A stretch of 64,000 nt of DNA, taken from contig QRDG01000921.1 of NCBI GenBank assembly GCA_012064385.1, positions 314,678 through 378,677 on the forward strand, written 5' to 3'. The DNA comes from Puccinellia tenuiflora. Lineage: Eukaryota; Streptophyta; Magnoliopsida; Poales; Poaceae. Positions within the stretch are counted from its first letter, which is position 1; every line of letters begins with the position of its first letter. Below, piece by piece: positions 31,632 to 43,437 of this stretch. The position numbers and the translations under genes were made by a program. The notes under the pieces are model-generated. The model was given only the letters and a program-made list of their open reading frames with translations. It did not search any database and was not told where the DNA came from.

Positions 31632-33185
31632 ATGGTCATCAAGATGAGCTCGGGTCGAATCGACAACTACAAGGAAGAAGCGAAGGCGGAAATGAGACGG
31701 TGCAACGGGCGCCAGATACGATGTCCGTGTCGAAGTTGCAAACTTGTGAGATGGATCGACCCTTATTCCGGACAATTGGAGGAACACCTGCTCAGGCGCG
31801 GTTTCATGGAAGGCTTCAACCAAGCGCCGGCAGCAAATGCTGCGCCTGAAGACGAGGGCGGGCAAGATGATCGTGACGACGGAGATGCCGACTTACATGG
31901 TCATGATTGTGGTGGAGAAGACGTTGACACGCCGCAGAGCTCGCTAATGTCGGCCTTGATGGATTCTCATGTTCAAGAACTCCTCCTGAAGAACGCGAAC
32001 ACCGATAGAGAGAAAGCCAAGCTAGCGCAAATGGAGATAGACGGGAATACTCCGTTGTATCCTGGGTGTCGGCCACAGGATACGCGCTTGCAAGTAACGC
32101 TTGATGCTCTGGAGATGAAGTCGGAGAACAAATGGACCGATGCGAGCTTCAACAAGAACATGCAATTCTTCCACGAGCGTCTTCCCGAGGGGAACACATT
32201 GCCAACTAGTATCGAGGAGGCCAAGAAAGTCGTTTGCCCTCTTGACCTACCGCACGTTAAATACCACGCCTGCGTCAATGATTGCGCAATTTATCGGGGC
32301 GAGTACGAGGACCGAACCACATGTCCGGTGTGCGGCCAAGGACGATACAAGAGCCGTGGGAAGAAAGTTCCTCAAAAAGTGGTATGGTATTTTTATATCA
32401 CTCCCCGTCTGCAGCGGTACTTCGTGGACCCTAAGGAAGCAAAGCTCATGCAATGGCACGCGGAAAGGGAGAAGCCCGAAGAAGATCCGGAGAAGGGCAG
32501 GATCCTTACACACCCTTCAGACGCTAGCCAGTGGCAAGAGTTGGACACCGTCGCCAATTTCGGAGGCGATGCAAGGAACGTCAGGCTCGGTATGAGCACC
32601 GATGGACTCAATCCGTTCGGTAACCAGAGTAGCACGCATAGCACCTGGCCCGTGTTTGTATGGCCTTACAACCTTCCCCCGTGGTTGTGCACGAAGCAAA
32701 GGTATATACACATGAGTATTCTCATTCAGGGGCCGAAACAAGCAGGTGTCCACATACATACGTATCTCGCGCTGTTGAAAGAGGAGTTAGCCACGTTGTG
32801 GGCGACGCCAGTCCGTACGTGGGATGCCTACACTGGAGATTATTTCCCCATGAGAGCCGCGTTGCTCACGACGGTGCAGGACTATCCTGGTTGCGCATAT
32901 GTATCTGGCCAGGTAGGCCACGGATTCTGCGCATGTGTCAGGTGCATGGATAGGACCCCGCATCTCCAGCTACCAAGGAATCCCGGGTCTTCGAAAACTG
33001 TGTACCCAGGGGCTCGAAGGTGGCTTCGCATGGATCACCCGTGGAGAAAACGCGGTGACCTGTTCAATGGTAAGGAGGAGCTCGATGGAGCCCCGAGCCC
33101 AAGGAGCGGCACAGAAATCGACGAGCTGTTGAGAAATTGGGAGGAGTGCCCCGCGCCGGGAAAGAAAAACCTGAAAAACTGCTAA
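31632..33185 (+). pseudogene. TNP2-like CACTA transposase, C-terminally truncated
   Basis: 517 residues against roughly 800-1100 for full TNP2-type proteins. N-terminal Transpos_assoc domain (CPCRSCKLVRWI...EEHLLRRGFM), then the Transposase_21 region with YHACVNDCAIYRGEYED, CPVCGQGRYK, MSTDGLNPFG, VFVWPYNLPPWLC and GCAYVSGQVGHGFCACVRC. It ends with CPAPGKKNLKNC and a stop where relatives continue, so the rest of the catalytic region and the C-terminal DUF4218/DUF4216-type parts are missing. A possible remnant of the last exon, reading PPPPPPPEELIDKW then stop, follows an AG at about 33420. The ATG at 31632 lies just after the leader intron. Confidence 0.85.
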
Positions 33186-33600
33186 GTCTGAAAACAGTTT
33201 AGATTAGCCTCCTTTGCATGCAAATTGTGGGAAATATGCTCCACCAAAATTTGTAAATTTCATATCATTAGAAAGAGCTAAACCTATAGATTCATAAGCA
33301 TTATTTGTTTGTCCAAATTAAACACTATAGGAGACTAAATCATGTAGGCAAAGTTGCTATGTTTTATCTGTTTTAAACTCTTAATAACATTTAACCTAAA
33401 TTCTGTTTTATCATGTAGGCAGCCCGCCGCCACCGCCGCCACCGGAGGAGCTCATCGACAAGTGGTGAGAAATGTGTTGATGAATATATGTGTGTCCACG
33501 ACCATCGTGTTGTTGTTGTTTGTGCTCCGACCATCGTGTCGTCGAGATGTTGATACTATTTCAGAGATGCTTGTGCAGGTACCCCGTGAGGCCCTTGAGA

Positions 33601-33634
33601 TTGCCGGAACGTCGATTAACTTCCGTTCCGGCAA
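33601..33634 (+). other. Stem-loop homologous to the TNP2 leader stem-loop
   Basis: Stem CCGGAACG / CGTTCCGG with a 12-base loop, extended to 11 bp by outer TTG / CAA. It aligns without gaps to 31432-31465. Confidence 0.7.
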
Positions 33635-33641
33635 ATTCGGG

Positions 33642-33733
33642 TACTCCATATGTCCCTTTTTTAGCAAAGGTCATGCCGAAATTTTTCGTGAATTTTGGCA
33701 TGACTTTGCTAAAAAAAAGGGACATATGGGGTA
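33642..33733 (+). other. Long near-perfect hairpin in gene-2 leader
   Basis: Arms of about 42 bases (33642-33683 and 33691-33733) pair CATATGTCCCTTTTTTAGC with its complement and continue to ATGCC(G/A)AAATT, with a 7-base loop. Only a few mismatches and a small bulge in the T run. It resembles a small-RNA precursor fold; whether it is transcribed is unknown. Confidence 0.75.
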
Positions 33734-33836
33734 TTGCGACTAATGCATGGGCCGGGGTATCTTAGTACTAAATTAAGTGATGTTTTTCTTATATTTTGTT
33801 GTACTAACTTTTGCCTCTTTTTAATGAAGTGCAAAC

Positions 33837-36800
33837 ATGTCGGCCGACGCGCCCGGCCCTTCTAAGCACATGAGCGTCGAAGAAGAAGCACGAGAAAAGA
33901 ACAAGGCGTTCTGGGACGTGAACCCGGAGATGGGGGATGCGGAGGCCGCCGAACTGGCTCGTGACGGCGATGGTGACTTCCAATTAGCAGAGATGGAGAT
34001 GGAGGATGCGGAGGACACCGACGGAGATGGGGACGCAACCACCACCACCGATGGCGGCGACCACACGGATGTCGGGGGTGATGACCACACGGATGGCGGT
34101 GGTGGTAACACGACCGCTAAGAAGCTTAAGAAGCAGAGGAAGGAGCGGACACCGCAAGCGGTCGGCACCGTCACCGACACGTTCACTAAGGTCTCCAAAA
34201 GTGGCCAACCCCAGGAGCCATGGGGCGTCGCAAAAGGGTACGGAATGCAACTAGGGTGCATCCTCCGGGAAACCGTGTCGATCAACACGTATGACCTCAG
34301 GAGCGCGGAGAATGAGGCTTTGCGCACACAAATCCTCAAGAGGCTCCACGAACGATACATTTTCCCATACTATGGAAACAAAAGGGTGGACAGCTTCGCC
34401 ATCACGAAGATGAACAATTGTTTGACCAGCTGGAGAGGCCGGGTGAAGGCGAAGATTGAAAAGGGTCTTAGCTGGGAAGAGATCAGTGCCAAAGAGCCGT
34501 ACATCGACATAGAAGAGTTCGAGGCATTGAAGTTGTCCTTGGCATCTCCGGAGGCTGAAAAATGGACCGAGTGGGGGAAGCAAATGCGGGCAATGAACTT
34601 AGGCAACCACCATTTGGGAAGCGGCGGTTACGCAGGAAAAAAGCCTGTTTGGGACAAGGAGGATGCCGAGGTTGCGAGACTTGGGAAAGAGAACCCTTGG
34701 CATAAAATCACGGACGAGCAAGTTAGGAACTTTGTTCGGTCCCGCTACTATCTGAAGCCGGGGACGGGGGAATTTGTTACCGACTACAAAGATGTGCTGG
34801 ATTTCGAGAAAGTTCTGGTAAGGAACTTAATTACCGCGGATATCTCAAAGTCCATTTTCGTTGATTTCTATACATGGGTTCACGTTTATTTGCTTTGTCC
34901 GCAGGAGGCTGAGTTGAAGGCTGCGGCTGAGGCCGGCCCGTCGTCCCAGGAGGCAGCCGGCCCGTGGGACACGACTTTCAACCGGGCGATGAACGTTTAC
35001 AAGGGGAGGGACAAGTCAAAGCCTCCGACGTCAGCAGGCCGTGTGACCGGCTTTGGTACGTCGATGAAGTTCATCGAGTACTACAGCACGGACACCGACA
35101 CGAAAAGGGAGAGGAGGAAGCCGGCTAAAGATAAAGCCGAGGTTCTCGAGCTAAGGAAGAAGCTGGAGACACTAGAGAAAGAAAAGGTGGACTCCAGCAT
35201 GGTGGACAAGCTAGTGGCCGAGAAGCTGGAGGAGAGGCTCCGGACTTTCTTACCCCCTGGATTGTATGAGGGATTAGCTGCTTGGCAAGCGAGAGGTCAA
35301 CAGGGGCCGATACACTTGCCCAGCTTCGACGGCAGCACCTCCAGCAATAACGTGTCGCCGGTCCTGCTGCCCCCTGTCGTGTCGCCGGTCCTGGTGACCC
35401 CACCGGTGCCCCCCGGCAGGAGAATAATGACAATGCGCACGAGCGCCCGGACAATGATAGGCCGGCCGCCGGCACCGGCGCCCTTGTCTCGACATTAGCC
35501 GAGCTCAACGCCATCGACAAGGTAACTAATTAGTTAGTCCGCGACATTTTTTATGACTACATATGCCTTTGATGACTGCCATATCTCATGCATGCATGGT
35601 GCCCAACATGTGTTGACTCCCAGGACACGCCTTGCATACTCCTGCATAGGGTGGGGGCCGGCGGAGAGTTGAAGGAAGTCGCGTTGGCCAAGATAGTACA
35701 ACCTCTGACCCGCGATATACACAACACTCGAATGAGTGAGGCCGTGATGAAAGTCAATGTCACGGAGGTACTGCCTGAGTTCCGTGACATCGACCCCCCC
35801 CCCCCCCCACGCAACCTCCGGGAGCTGAGAAACACATGAAGCTTGGCGAATGCGGAAAGTGGATGATGGAATGGCCGAAGACCCAGATTCGTCTTGGGGA
35901 TGTTATTCATGGGGTCGGTCGCACCGGCGGCGCCACCTCGAGGCCTCGGCTCCCGCTCGTTCGGCCCCCGTCGAGGCGGCCGCAAAAAACTATTGCGGAG
36001 GAACCGGCGCCACAAGTAGCCGTCGCCACCACCCAGAAGGAACCGCCGGTCGCCGCCCCCACCGGCCGGAAGCTACCGCCGGTCGCCGCCACCACCGGCC
36101 GGAAGCTACCGCCGGTCGCAGCCACCACCGGCAGGAAGCTACCACCGGTCGTCGCCGCCACCAACCGCCACAAACAGTTGTTGGGAACGTCTTCACCGGT
36201 TAGTTCTGACTTTCCGAATTCCCCGACTTTCCGACTTTCCCGACTAACGGATGTGCTATCGTTTATGTTTAGGACAAAGCCGTTGCACCTGAACTTGGTG
36301 GCAACGAGGATGAGGACAATGATGTCAACCTCGATGACTACATCAACACTGGCGCCTGCAAGGATGATATGTACATGCCTCATGTGGATGAAGAACCCTT
36401 CCGCGACCACCGCGGTCAAGCTGCTCGTCCCACTTCATGCACACAACGCCTGGCCTTCACGCCTCCGGATGCCGGCGATCATCAAGCTCCCCCGGGTAAC
36501 GTTTTCAGCCCTAACACTCTGATGGAAACTGTTAAAGCGGGGTTCACTGCACCCCCACAATCCCCAGAGAAGAAGAACAAGATCAAGAAGCATAGGAAGA
36601 GAAAAGGAGCCTCCACCTCTGCGAGCCAGCCAGCTCCTAAGATCCGGGGTCTTGAAGACACGATTCCACCCCGTGCGGATGGCTTCCCCCGAGTTCATGT
36701 AGCTGGTGAACCTATCTTGTCTGGGGACTTGCTCCGCCTCGCAGAAGGACCCATGGTTGCTTTGCAGCAAAGTATCTTGTATCTGGAGGAGCAGCTTCTT

Positions 36801-37983
36801 AAAGAAAAGCATCCGAGTTACCCGGCGTTCGCGGTCCACGTGCCAAAGGAGCTGGTGGACTTCGTCCAGGAAGACCCTGCGGATGTGTTCTTCATCGCGT
36901 ACGAGGACATCTTCAAACTCTTTCACACTCAACGGCTGGACTATAACATGGTCCGTCTATATGCGCTCGATATGGCGATGAAGATCAGGAGAGATGCGAC
37001 CCCGTACGTCGCGATAGTGGATCCTTACTACATGCGCGACAGCCATCTGGAGGAAGGGTCAAAGACAAGGGAAACGGCCAAGGAGTACCTCGTAAGGGTC
37101 ATGCTGGCCAACAAGAGGAAGAGCACCCTTCTTCTGCCTTTCTTTTTCGAGTAAGTACACATCCGCTCGCCACCGTCGTATCTTATGCCTTCTTGTACAT
37201 TTCTTCCATCGCTGATCCTTTGTCCAACATTCCGTTTCAATTGTGTTGAGCAGGGACAAGTACTGCGCACTCATCTCCGTAGCCCCGAGGTGGTCCATTG
37301 CCACTTATTTGGACTCGGGGAATAAATCCACGCCGAGACGATACACCAGAATAAAGGGTGTTCTGGATGACGCTCTCGAGGCCTATGCCCAAAAGGGCGG
37401 CCCATTCCATAACAAGTCGGAATTTTTCACGGATGAAAACACACACAAGTTTCAGCATGGGAGCGGATTCCATTGCATCAAGCAACTGGATGGCAGCGTG
37501 AAGGAGGCCTACTACGCCCTCCATCACCTTAAAGGAATTGTCCGGGATTGCGAGAAAACGAAGTTTCCATCGGGTCTCGCAGAATACACCAAATCAGAGG
37601 ATGCTCTCACCGATGCTGATTACAGAGTAGACTTCCATCGCATCCAGCTGCAGTTGACAACGATCATCCTCGAAGATGTCCTTCACAGATCAGGGGCCTA
37701 CCACCACCACAGAGGTATTATATATAGAAGTGCATGCGTAGGGTTATCTATTATATATATGCTATGCTATGAAACCCAAATAGGATAGCCATATGATTGT
37801 CTTGCCTCTCTACTTAGATGAATAAATTATACTCTATTTTATATCACTAACCTATATATATATCCCAATTTATCTTCAGTGTTGTCTCAGAGGAGTATCG
37901 AAGAACGACTAGAGGCACAGTATGACACCAGGGAGTGGAGGACGAAACAAGGCTTTCTACCGTTGCCGGAGCCGCGAAAGTAG
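33837..37983 (+). pseudogene. Second CACTA gene (plant transposase-associated protein with Ulp1-like C-terminus)
   Basis: Exon model from splice sites and frame: 33837-34817, 34905 to about 35350, 35420-35521, 35624-36198, 36273-37150, 37254-37714, 37880-37983. The N-terminus is acidic (DTDGDGDATTTTDGGD). Next comes a plant transposase region (GCILRETVSINTYDLRSAEN...RKPVWDK-like), a coiled coil (ELRKKLETLEKEK), a Pro/Lys repeat region (TGRKLPPVAAT repeated) and a C-terminal domain laid out like the Ulp1 proteases of plant CACTA/MULE elements (YLDSGN present). The expected catalytic His and Cys contexts read KYCALI and VKEAYYALHHL, so protease activity is doubtful. The 87-base first intron is in frame and open. 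A run of 15 C at 35794-35808 shifts the frame, so this copy is probably broken. Last exon reads EERLEAQYDTREWRTKQGF. Confidence 0.7.
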
Positions 37984-38321
37984 AGGACTCCATGATTATG
38001 CATGCTCCCGGATCATAGTTAGGCGGCGAACACTTGATTTGTAATGTGTAGTGTGAAATGTTGAACTTTTGGTTGTATATACATGACTAGCTAATTGTGT
38101 TTACATTCGGCACTTTTGTGACTATGTGTATATATATATGTATCTCGATCGGGCCACTAATTAAGTAATATATATGTGTGATGACATATTGATTAATATC
38201 ATTGTCTGTTTATATACCTGTCAAATATACCTGTATTTTCTGTATAAACCTGTATAAATACTGTATATACGTGTATTTATACAGCAAAATAAAAAAATAC
38301 AGTTTTTCTGGTTAACACTTC
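37984..38321 (+). other. 3' flank of second CACTA gene
   Basis: AT-rich with TATATA-type runs and (TATACCTGTAT)n-like words near 38213-38285. No ORF. Likely holds the polyadenylation signals of the gene. Confidence 0.4.
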
Positions 38322-38599
38322 TGTGGCGCACCTTTTTTAGTTTTTGTGGCGCACCACTTTCTGTGGCGCACCAAGGGCAGTGCGCCACAGAAAGCCTCTC
38401 CATAGGGTCCTGGCGACCTATTTCTGTGGCGCACAGACAGGGGTGCGCCACAGAAAGTTGATATTTCTGTGGCGCATATCCCTGGTGCGCCACAGAAAAT
38501 ATTTTTGTGGCGAGAATTCTGTGGCGCACCAGGCTAGCCCACAGATGCGCCACAGATAACCAAAATGGTGCGCCACAGATAGCCTATTCTGTGGTAGTG
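38322..38599 (-). repeat. Right subterminal palindrome array of CACTA
   Basis: About five units of the same TTCTGTGGCGCA / TGCGCCACAGAA palindrome as at the left end, some incomplete. The terminal bases CTATTCTGTGGTAGTG look like a unit merged with the transposon end. Confidence 0.88.
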
Positions 38600-38950
38600 C
38601 ATGTCAGTGTGCTAGGTTTAAATAAATTTAGTTATATGTATGGACAGGTCATATTTGACATGTAGGCATGCCACATGTGCTAAATTGCTGACGTGGCAGA
38701 CAAGTCATTTTAGTGACTATTTCAATCGGTCGTAATGAAACAGACAAAAAGTCATAGACCATTGCCTACCATTTTAAGACCATCTCGTGTAATATAATTA
38801 TGACTTTTTAGATAAAAAAGTCTTAATTTATCGGGGCTTAGCCCCTCCCAAACATCTTATGACCAATGTATTTAAAATAGTCATAACTCTATGACCATTT
38901 TTTTCATGGTCATTATGAAAAAGTCATGAATCAACACAATTCATGTAGTG
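38600..38950 (-). mobile_element. End of an older CACTA element hosting the younger one
   Basis: Read on the minus strand the right end is CACTACATGAATTGTG, followed by repeated TCATGACT / ATGACCA words in both orientations, a typical CACTA subterminal pattern. The sequence to the left of 30543 has the same style, so the 8-kb CACTA sits inside this one. Its other end is not in view. Confidence 0.55.
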
Positions 38951-39130
38951 GGTGTATGAGTAGAAATTTATTGAGTTTGGCAAGCATGACTTTGATTAAC
39001 TTGCAATAATGCTTGAGTATAGAAGATGAATTTATTGAGTTCGTGCATCCAATCCTTAAGCCAAATCACCCTCTATGAGTGTCCACCATACCTTCCTATA
39101 TGTGGTATTTTCTGCCATTCCAAGTAAATT

Positions 39131-39549
39131 TGTCATGTCAAAGGATCGTATGGGCACCTAGAGGGGGGGTGAATAGGTGCTACACCATATTTTAATACTT
39201 TTTCGATTTTAGGCTTGACACAAAGGTAAATTCTCTAGATATGCAACTACGGTGAATTTACCTATATGACAAGCAAGCAACTACGACTAGGCAATTATCA
39301 CAATACAAGTAAAGACAACTAAGGGATAGAGATAACCGAAAGTAGAAGCACGCGGAGACAAGGATGTAATCCCGATTTTCTCCTTGTTAAGAGAGTACGT
39401 CTCGTTGGAGGGGTGTGAGCTTGCCACAAAGGCCTCACCATATTCTCCGATGAACCTCGCCACAAAGGTTCGGTTCACCTTCCACTATCGGAAACCTTCA
39501 TGGCGGAATCCGGAGCCCTTATAATGTTCTTGGAACACACACCCACAAC
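39131..39549 (-). repeat. LTR fragment related to the LTRs at 47506 and 54496
   Basis: The reverse complement matches the 3' half of those LTRs: CCACAAAGG, CCCTCCAACGAGACGTACTC, AACAAGGAG and CACCCCCCCTCTAGGTGCC. It is more diverged than they are from each other. Its other half is displaced to 44214-44669 by the LINE. Confidence 0.7.
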
Positions 39550-39651
39550 TTTTTTTTGAAATTAAATACTGTAGGGGAGGCCCCCACAGCCTTTTATTGA
39601 AATAACGAACAACTGTACAGGCAATAATTACAAATATTTACATGCAAAAAA

Positions 39652-42600
39652 TTATTGTAAGTTGTCAAGCCATGATGACAAAAGAGGTTTAACAGAATCT
39701 TTCACCCTATGCCCAAGCAAGGTGACATCCACGAAGAAACCAGCCTTCCAGCCTCTGAATGTAGGCAAAATCTCCTTAAAAATGTAACCATTCCTCTGCT
39801 TCCAAATATTCCAGCAAGCCAAAATAACAATCTCAGCAAAACATGGTCCCTCAAAACCCTTTCTGGCAATCAACAGATTATCCAACATTGAAGCATCATG
39901 CCAGCTGATCTGCAAATATGACCATACTCTTTGACTGAAAGTACATTGAAAGAATAAATGCACCCAGTCTTCATATTGGTGCCTAGGGCAGAGCACACAA
40001 TTATGATTGTTTGTAACATTCCAATGCCTGCGTAATAACATGTCCTTTGTATTGATCCTGTCATGTAGTATGAGCCAAGCAAAGACCTTATGCTTGGACA
40101 TACATTTTGACTTCCATATCCAACAAGAGGGCATATGAGTAGTGATACCAGAAAAATAGAACTGGTAGAAGCTACTTGATGTGTATTTCCCTTTTGCCAA
40201 ACAACTGATCCATTTGTCAGAGGATTCACTGGGAACCACGCCTTGTAGCAACTGTGCCATGTCAATATATTCCTGATAAGCCTCCACTGAAAGAGGCAAA
40301 TAATATGCAGCAGTTTGATCTTCGAGCCTCAGATACTCTTTGACCGAAATCAAATTGTCCTTGACATAAGAAAAAAGCCTTGGGAATTGGTGAGATAACA
40401 ACCTGTCCGTCCACAAATCATTCCAGAACAGGATGGAGCTTCCATCACCCATTTCACACTTGGTGATCGCCCTCCATTCATCTACAAGGCTAAAAACACC
40501 TCTCCACCAGAAAGAACCACTCAAGGTGACAACATGGGGCACTGAATTGTGATAATAAGAATCCCTGACTAATTTCACCCATGGCAGATCAGCGTCATTA
40601 TAGAACTTATCCAGGTGTTTCATCAGTAGGGCCTTATTCTGCACATGCAAATTAACAATTCCCAGCCCCCCCTTCTTTTTGGGTTTACATACCATATCCC
40701 ATGCAGCCAGGGAATTAACTCTTTCCTTATGCTTATCCTTCCTCCAAAGACATCTCCTCCTAGCCTTATCAATCACCTCAATCACCCCTTTTGGGATGAC
40801 AAGCGAACACATATAATAGGTAGGCAGGGATGATAACACAGAATTTACCAAAACCAGACTATCACCATAGGATAAAAAAGAAGATGTGGCAGATAACCTC
40901 CTTTCCACTCTGTCTATTAGGGGGGCAAAATCCTTCACTGCCGGTTTGGTTGTGCCCATGGGAAGACCCAAATAAGGGAATGGCATATCAGCTATCTGGC
41001 ATCCCAGTATACCAGCTAGGGACACAGCCATCTCAGAAGAAATATTGATTGGCACCAAGGAAGATTTATGGTAATTCACCTTGAGCCCAGTAATTGAGGC
41101 ATATAGATCAAGCAGCTCTTTAAATATCTGAAGTTGATCTGATTCAGCTGGTAAAAAGACCAAAGTATCATCAGCATATTGTACCACAGGGAACTTTCCT
41201 TCAACAGGAATGGGCAATTTCAATCTTCCTTGCTCAAAAGCCAAATTAACAATGCTCTGCAATAGATCTCCTCCCAGTACATATAGAATTGGGGAGAGAG
41301 GATCACCCTGCCTGACTCCCCTCTTATAATGAAATTTGTTTCCAGGTACTCCATTGAGCAGAACAGATGAGGTCCCAGAACTAAGCACCTCCTTGACCCA
41401 AGATATCACAATGGGGGGGAACCCCTTGCATTCCATTATTTGCAGAATTGCCTTATGCTCAATTGTATCGAAGGCCTTCTCAAAATCAATTTTCACAACC
41501 ACCACCTTTCTCCTTGATTGTTTACACTGGAAAATATATTCAAAACACCATGCTAAACAGTCCTGGATTGTCCTTGATTTAATAAAACCATACTGGTTAT
41601 CATGAATGCATTTGGATATGATAGATTGAAACCTGTTTGCCACCAACTTGGTGAGAAATTTTAAGGAGGTATTGGTCAAAGAAATAGGTCTGAAATCATT
41701 AACAGTTTCAGGAGACTGCTTCTTAGGAACCAGAGTGATATAGGACCCATTAATGTTTTCCAGAGAGATCTTCCCATCATGAAAGTCAGCACATAATTGC
41801 TTAAAATCACTCTGTATGATAGACCAGCACTTTTTGATAAACAAACCGGTGAACCCATCAGGTCCAGGGGCTTTGTCAGGTTTTAGATGCTTTACTATTC
41901 CATCAATCTCCTCATCAGTAAAGGCATCAGCAAGATTATCTAGACCAGGAACTGCTGACAAGTACCTTGTAAGATCGACTTGATCATTGGTACTAAAAGA
42001 CACTCCCATCCTCCCTTTGAAACTATGCCAGAAAGCAGCAGCTTTATCTTGATGATCCTCCAAGGTATTGCCATTGCTATCTATAATAGAAGGGATAACA
42101 TTATGTCTGTGCCTCTCAGTTGCTTTAGCATGGAAGAATTTAGTGTTCTCCCCCCCAGCTGAACCCACCTTATTGTACATCTCTGTTTCCAATAATCAGA
42201 CTGAATCTGTAACAACTTCTTGATGTGGACCTTTACAATATTCCTGAAGTTAAATTCTGGAGTACTTAAAACTCTCAAATCCTCTAACTGATCAAAGAAG
42301 AAAATAACCATGTTACACTTATAAATAAGAGTTTTGATGTGAGACAAACTTTTTCCCCATCTCTTCAACTCATATCTCAAAGATTTTAATTTAGCCGAAA
42401 TAGTCCCCACTGAGGAAACACACTTAGTAGGTCTATTCCATACTTCCTGAACCAGCTCAATAAATCCAGGCTGCTGCACCCAGTGATTTTCAAATCTGAA
42501 AATTTTAGCCTTTGGAATAGAGGTAGAAATTTTAACAACACAGGGAAGATGGTCAGAAGTAATTTTAGCCAGAGGAAAAACTGTAGAATTTGGATAAGAC

Positions 42601-43254
42601 AGAGTCCATTGGCACGAAGTGAAAAACCAGTCCAACTGCACCAAAAGTGGGTCCTGCTGCATATTGGACCATGTGAAGGACCTGCCCTTAAGTGGAAGCT
42701 CAATTAAACCCAGATGGCTGATGACATCATTAAATAAAAGAATATCATTCAAGTCAGCTCCAGGCCTATTCCTGTTATCCTCTGACCTAATGAAGTTGAA
42801 ATCCCCCACAATTAACCAGTTCTCATGAATAGGAATATGTTGGTTATAAAGCCAGGGTAACAAAGTTGTCCCTCTCGATTCCTTTACAAGGCCCATACAC
42901 ATTAATTAGAGTCCAGGTCTCAGAATTATGCACTGAAGTAAAATTAATTTTAATGGCAGATCTGTGAACTTCAACCAGCCTTCCATGGAACACAGAGCTG
43001 TTCCATAAAACAATTAAACCCCCAGAGGCACCCTCAGAAGGGGAAAAAATAAACTGATCAAATCTTTTGGGACAAAAAGATCTGACAAAGGAATGATCAA
43101 AATTCTGACATTTTGTCTCCTGAAGACAAATCACAGCAGCATGGCATTCCTCAATCTTATTATACACAGCAAGTCTCTTATTTTTATCATTTAGGCCTCT
43201 CACATTCCAGTCAAAAACCACCCAATCCAGCAGAGTTTGATGATTATTATCCAT
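39652..43254 (-). pseudogene. LINE ORF2: endonuclease, reverse transcriptase, zf-RVT
   Basis: About 1200 codons in three frames. N-terminal apurinic-type endonuclease (WNVRGLNDKNKRLAV, CLQETKC, VGDFNFIRSEDNR, SDHLPC). Then the reverse transcriptase with APGPDGFTGLF, GVRQGDPLSPILYV and the active site QYADDTLVFLP. Then zf-RVT (IWKSKCMSKHKVFAWLILH...NHNCVLCPRHQYEDWVHLFFQC). Frame changes occur near 42870 and at a run of eight C at 42151-42158. Otherwise the domains are whole, so the copy is fairly recent. The enzyme would nick target DNA and copy its own RNA there. Confidence 0.92.
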
Positions 43255-43437
43255 AAAAACCAGATATATGTGAGAGAAGGAATTTGTCCATCACAGAGAG
43301 ACAAAATAGCATAACAGAGACATCCAAAAGCATCCAAAGATTATAATACCCATAACACAACCAGCATGATAAGTTTTAGCAAAATAATAACAACCCCCAC
43401 TTCAAAGAGGCCAACAAGGCCCACCAAACATTTGGCC

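Larger units (their letters stand above)
33186..33836 (+). promoter_or_regulatory. Spacer and leader region between the two CACTA genes
   Basis: Left part is AT-rich filler at the TNP2 deletion joint, with ATCATGTAGGCA repeated at about 33340 and 33410. The right part holds two stem-loops (33601-33634 and 33642-33733) and leads to the ATG at 33837. It should contain the promoter and 5' leader of the second gene. Confidence 0.5.
30543..38599 (+). mobile_element. Complete CACTA transposon (8057 bp)
   Basis: Both ends read CACTACCA inward and are flanked by CAT (30540-30542 and 38600-38602), the 3-bp duplication expected for CACTA. Arrays of a palindromic subterminal repeat lie inside each end. 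Two genes run left to right: a truncated TNP2-like transposase and a multi-exon second gene. The truncation makes this copy non-autonomous. It is inserted in older repeat sequence. Confidence 0.95.
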
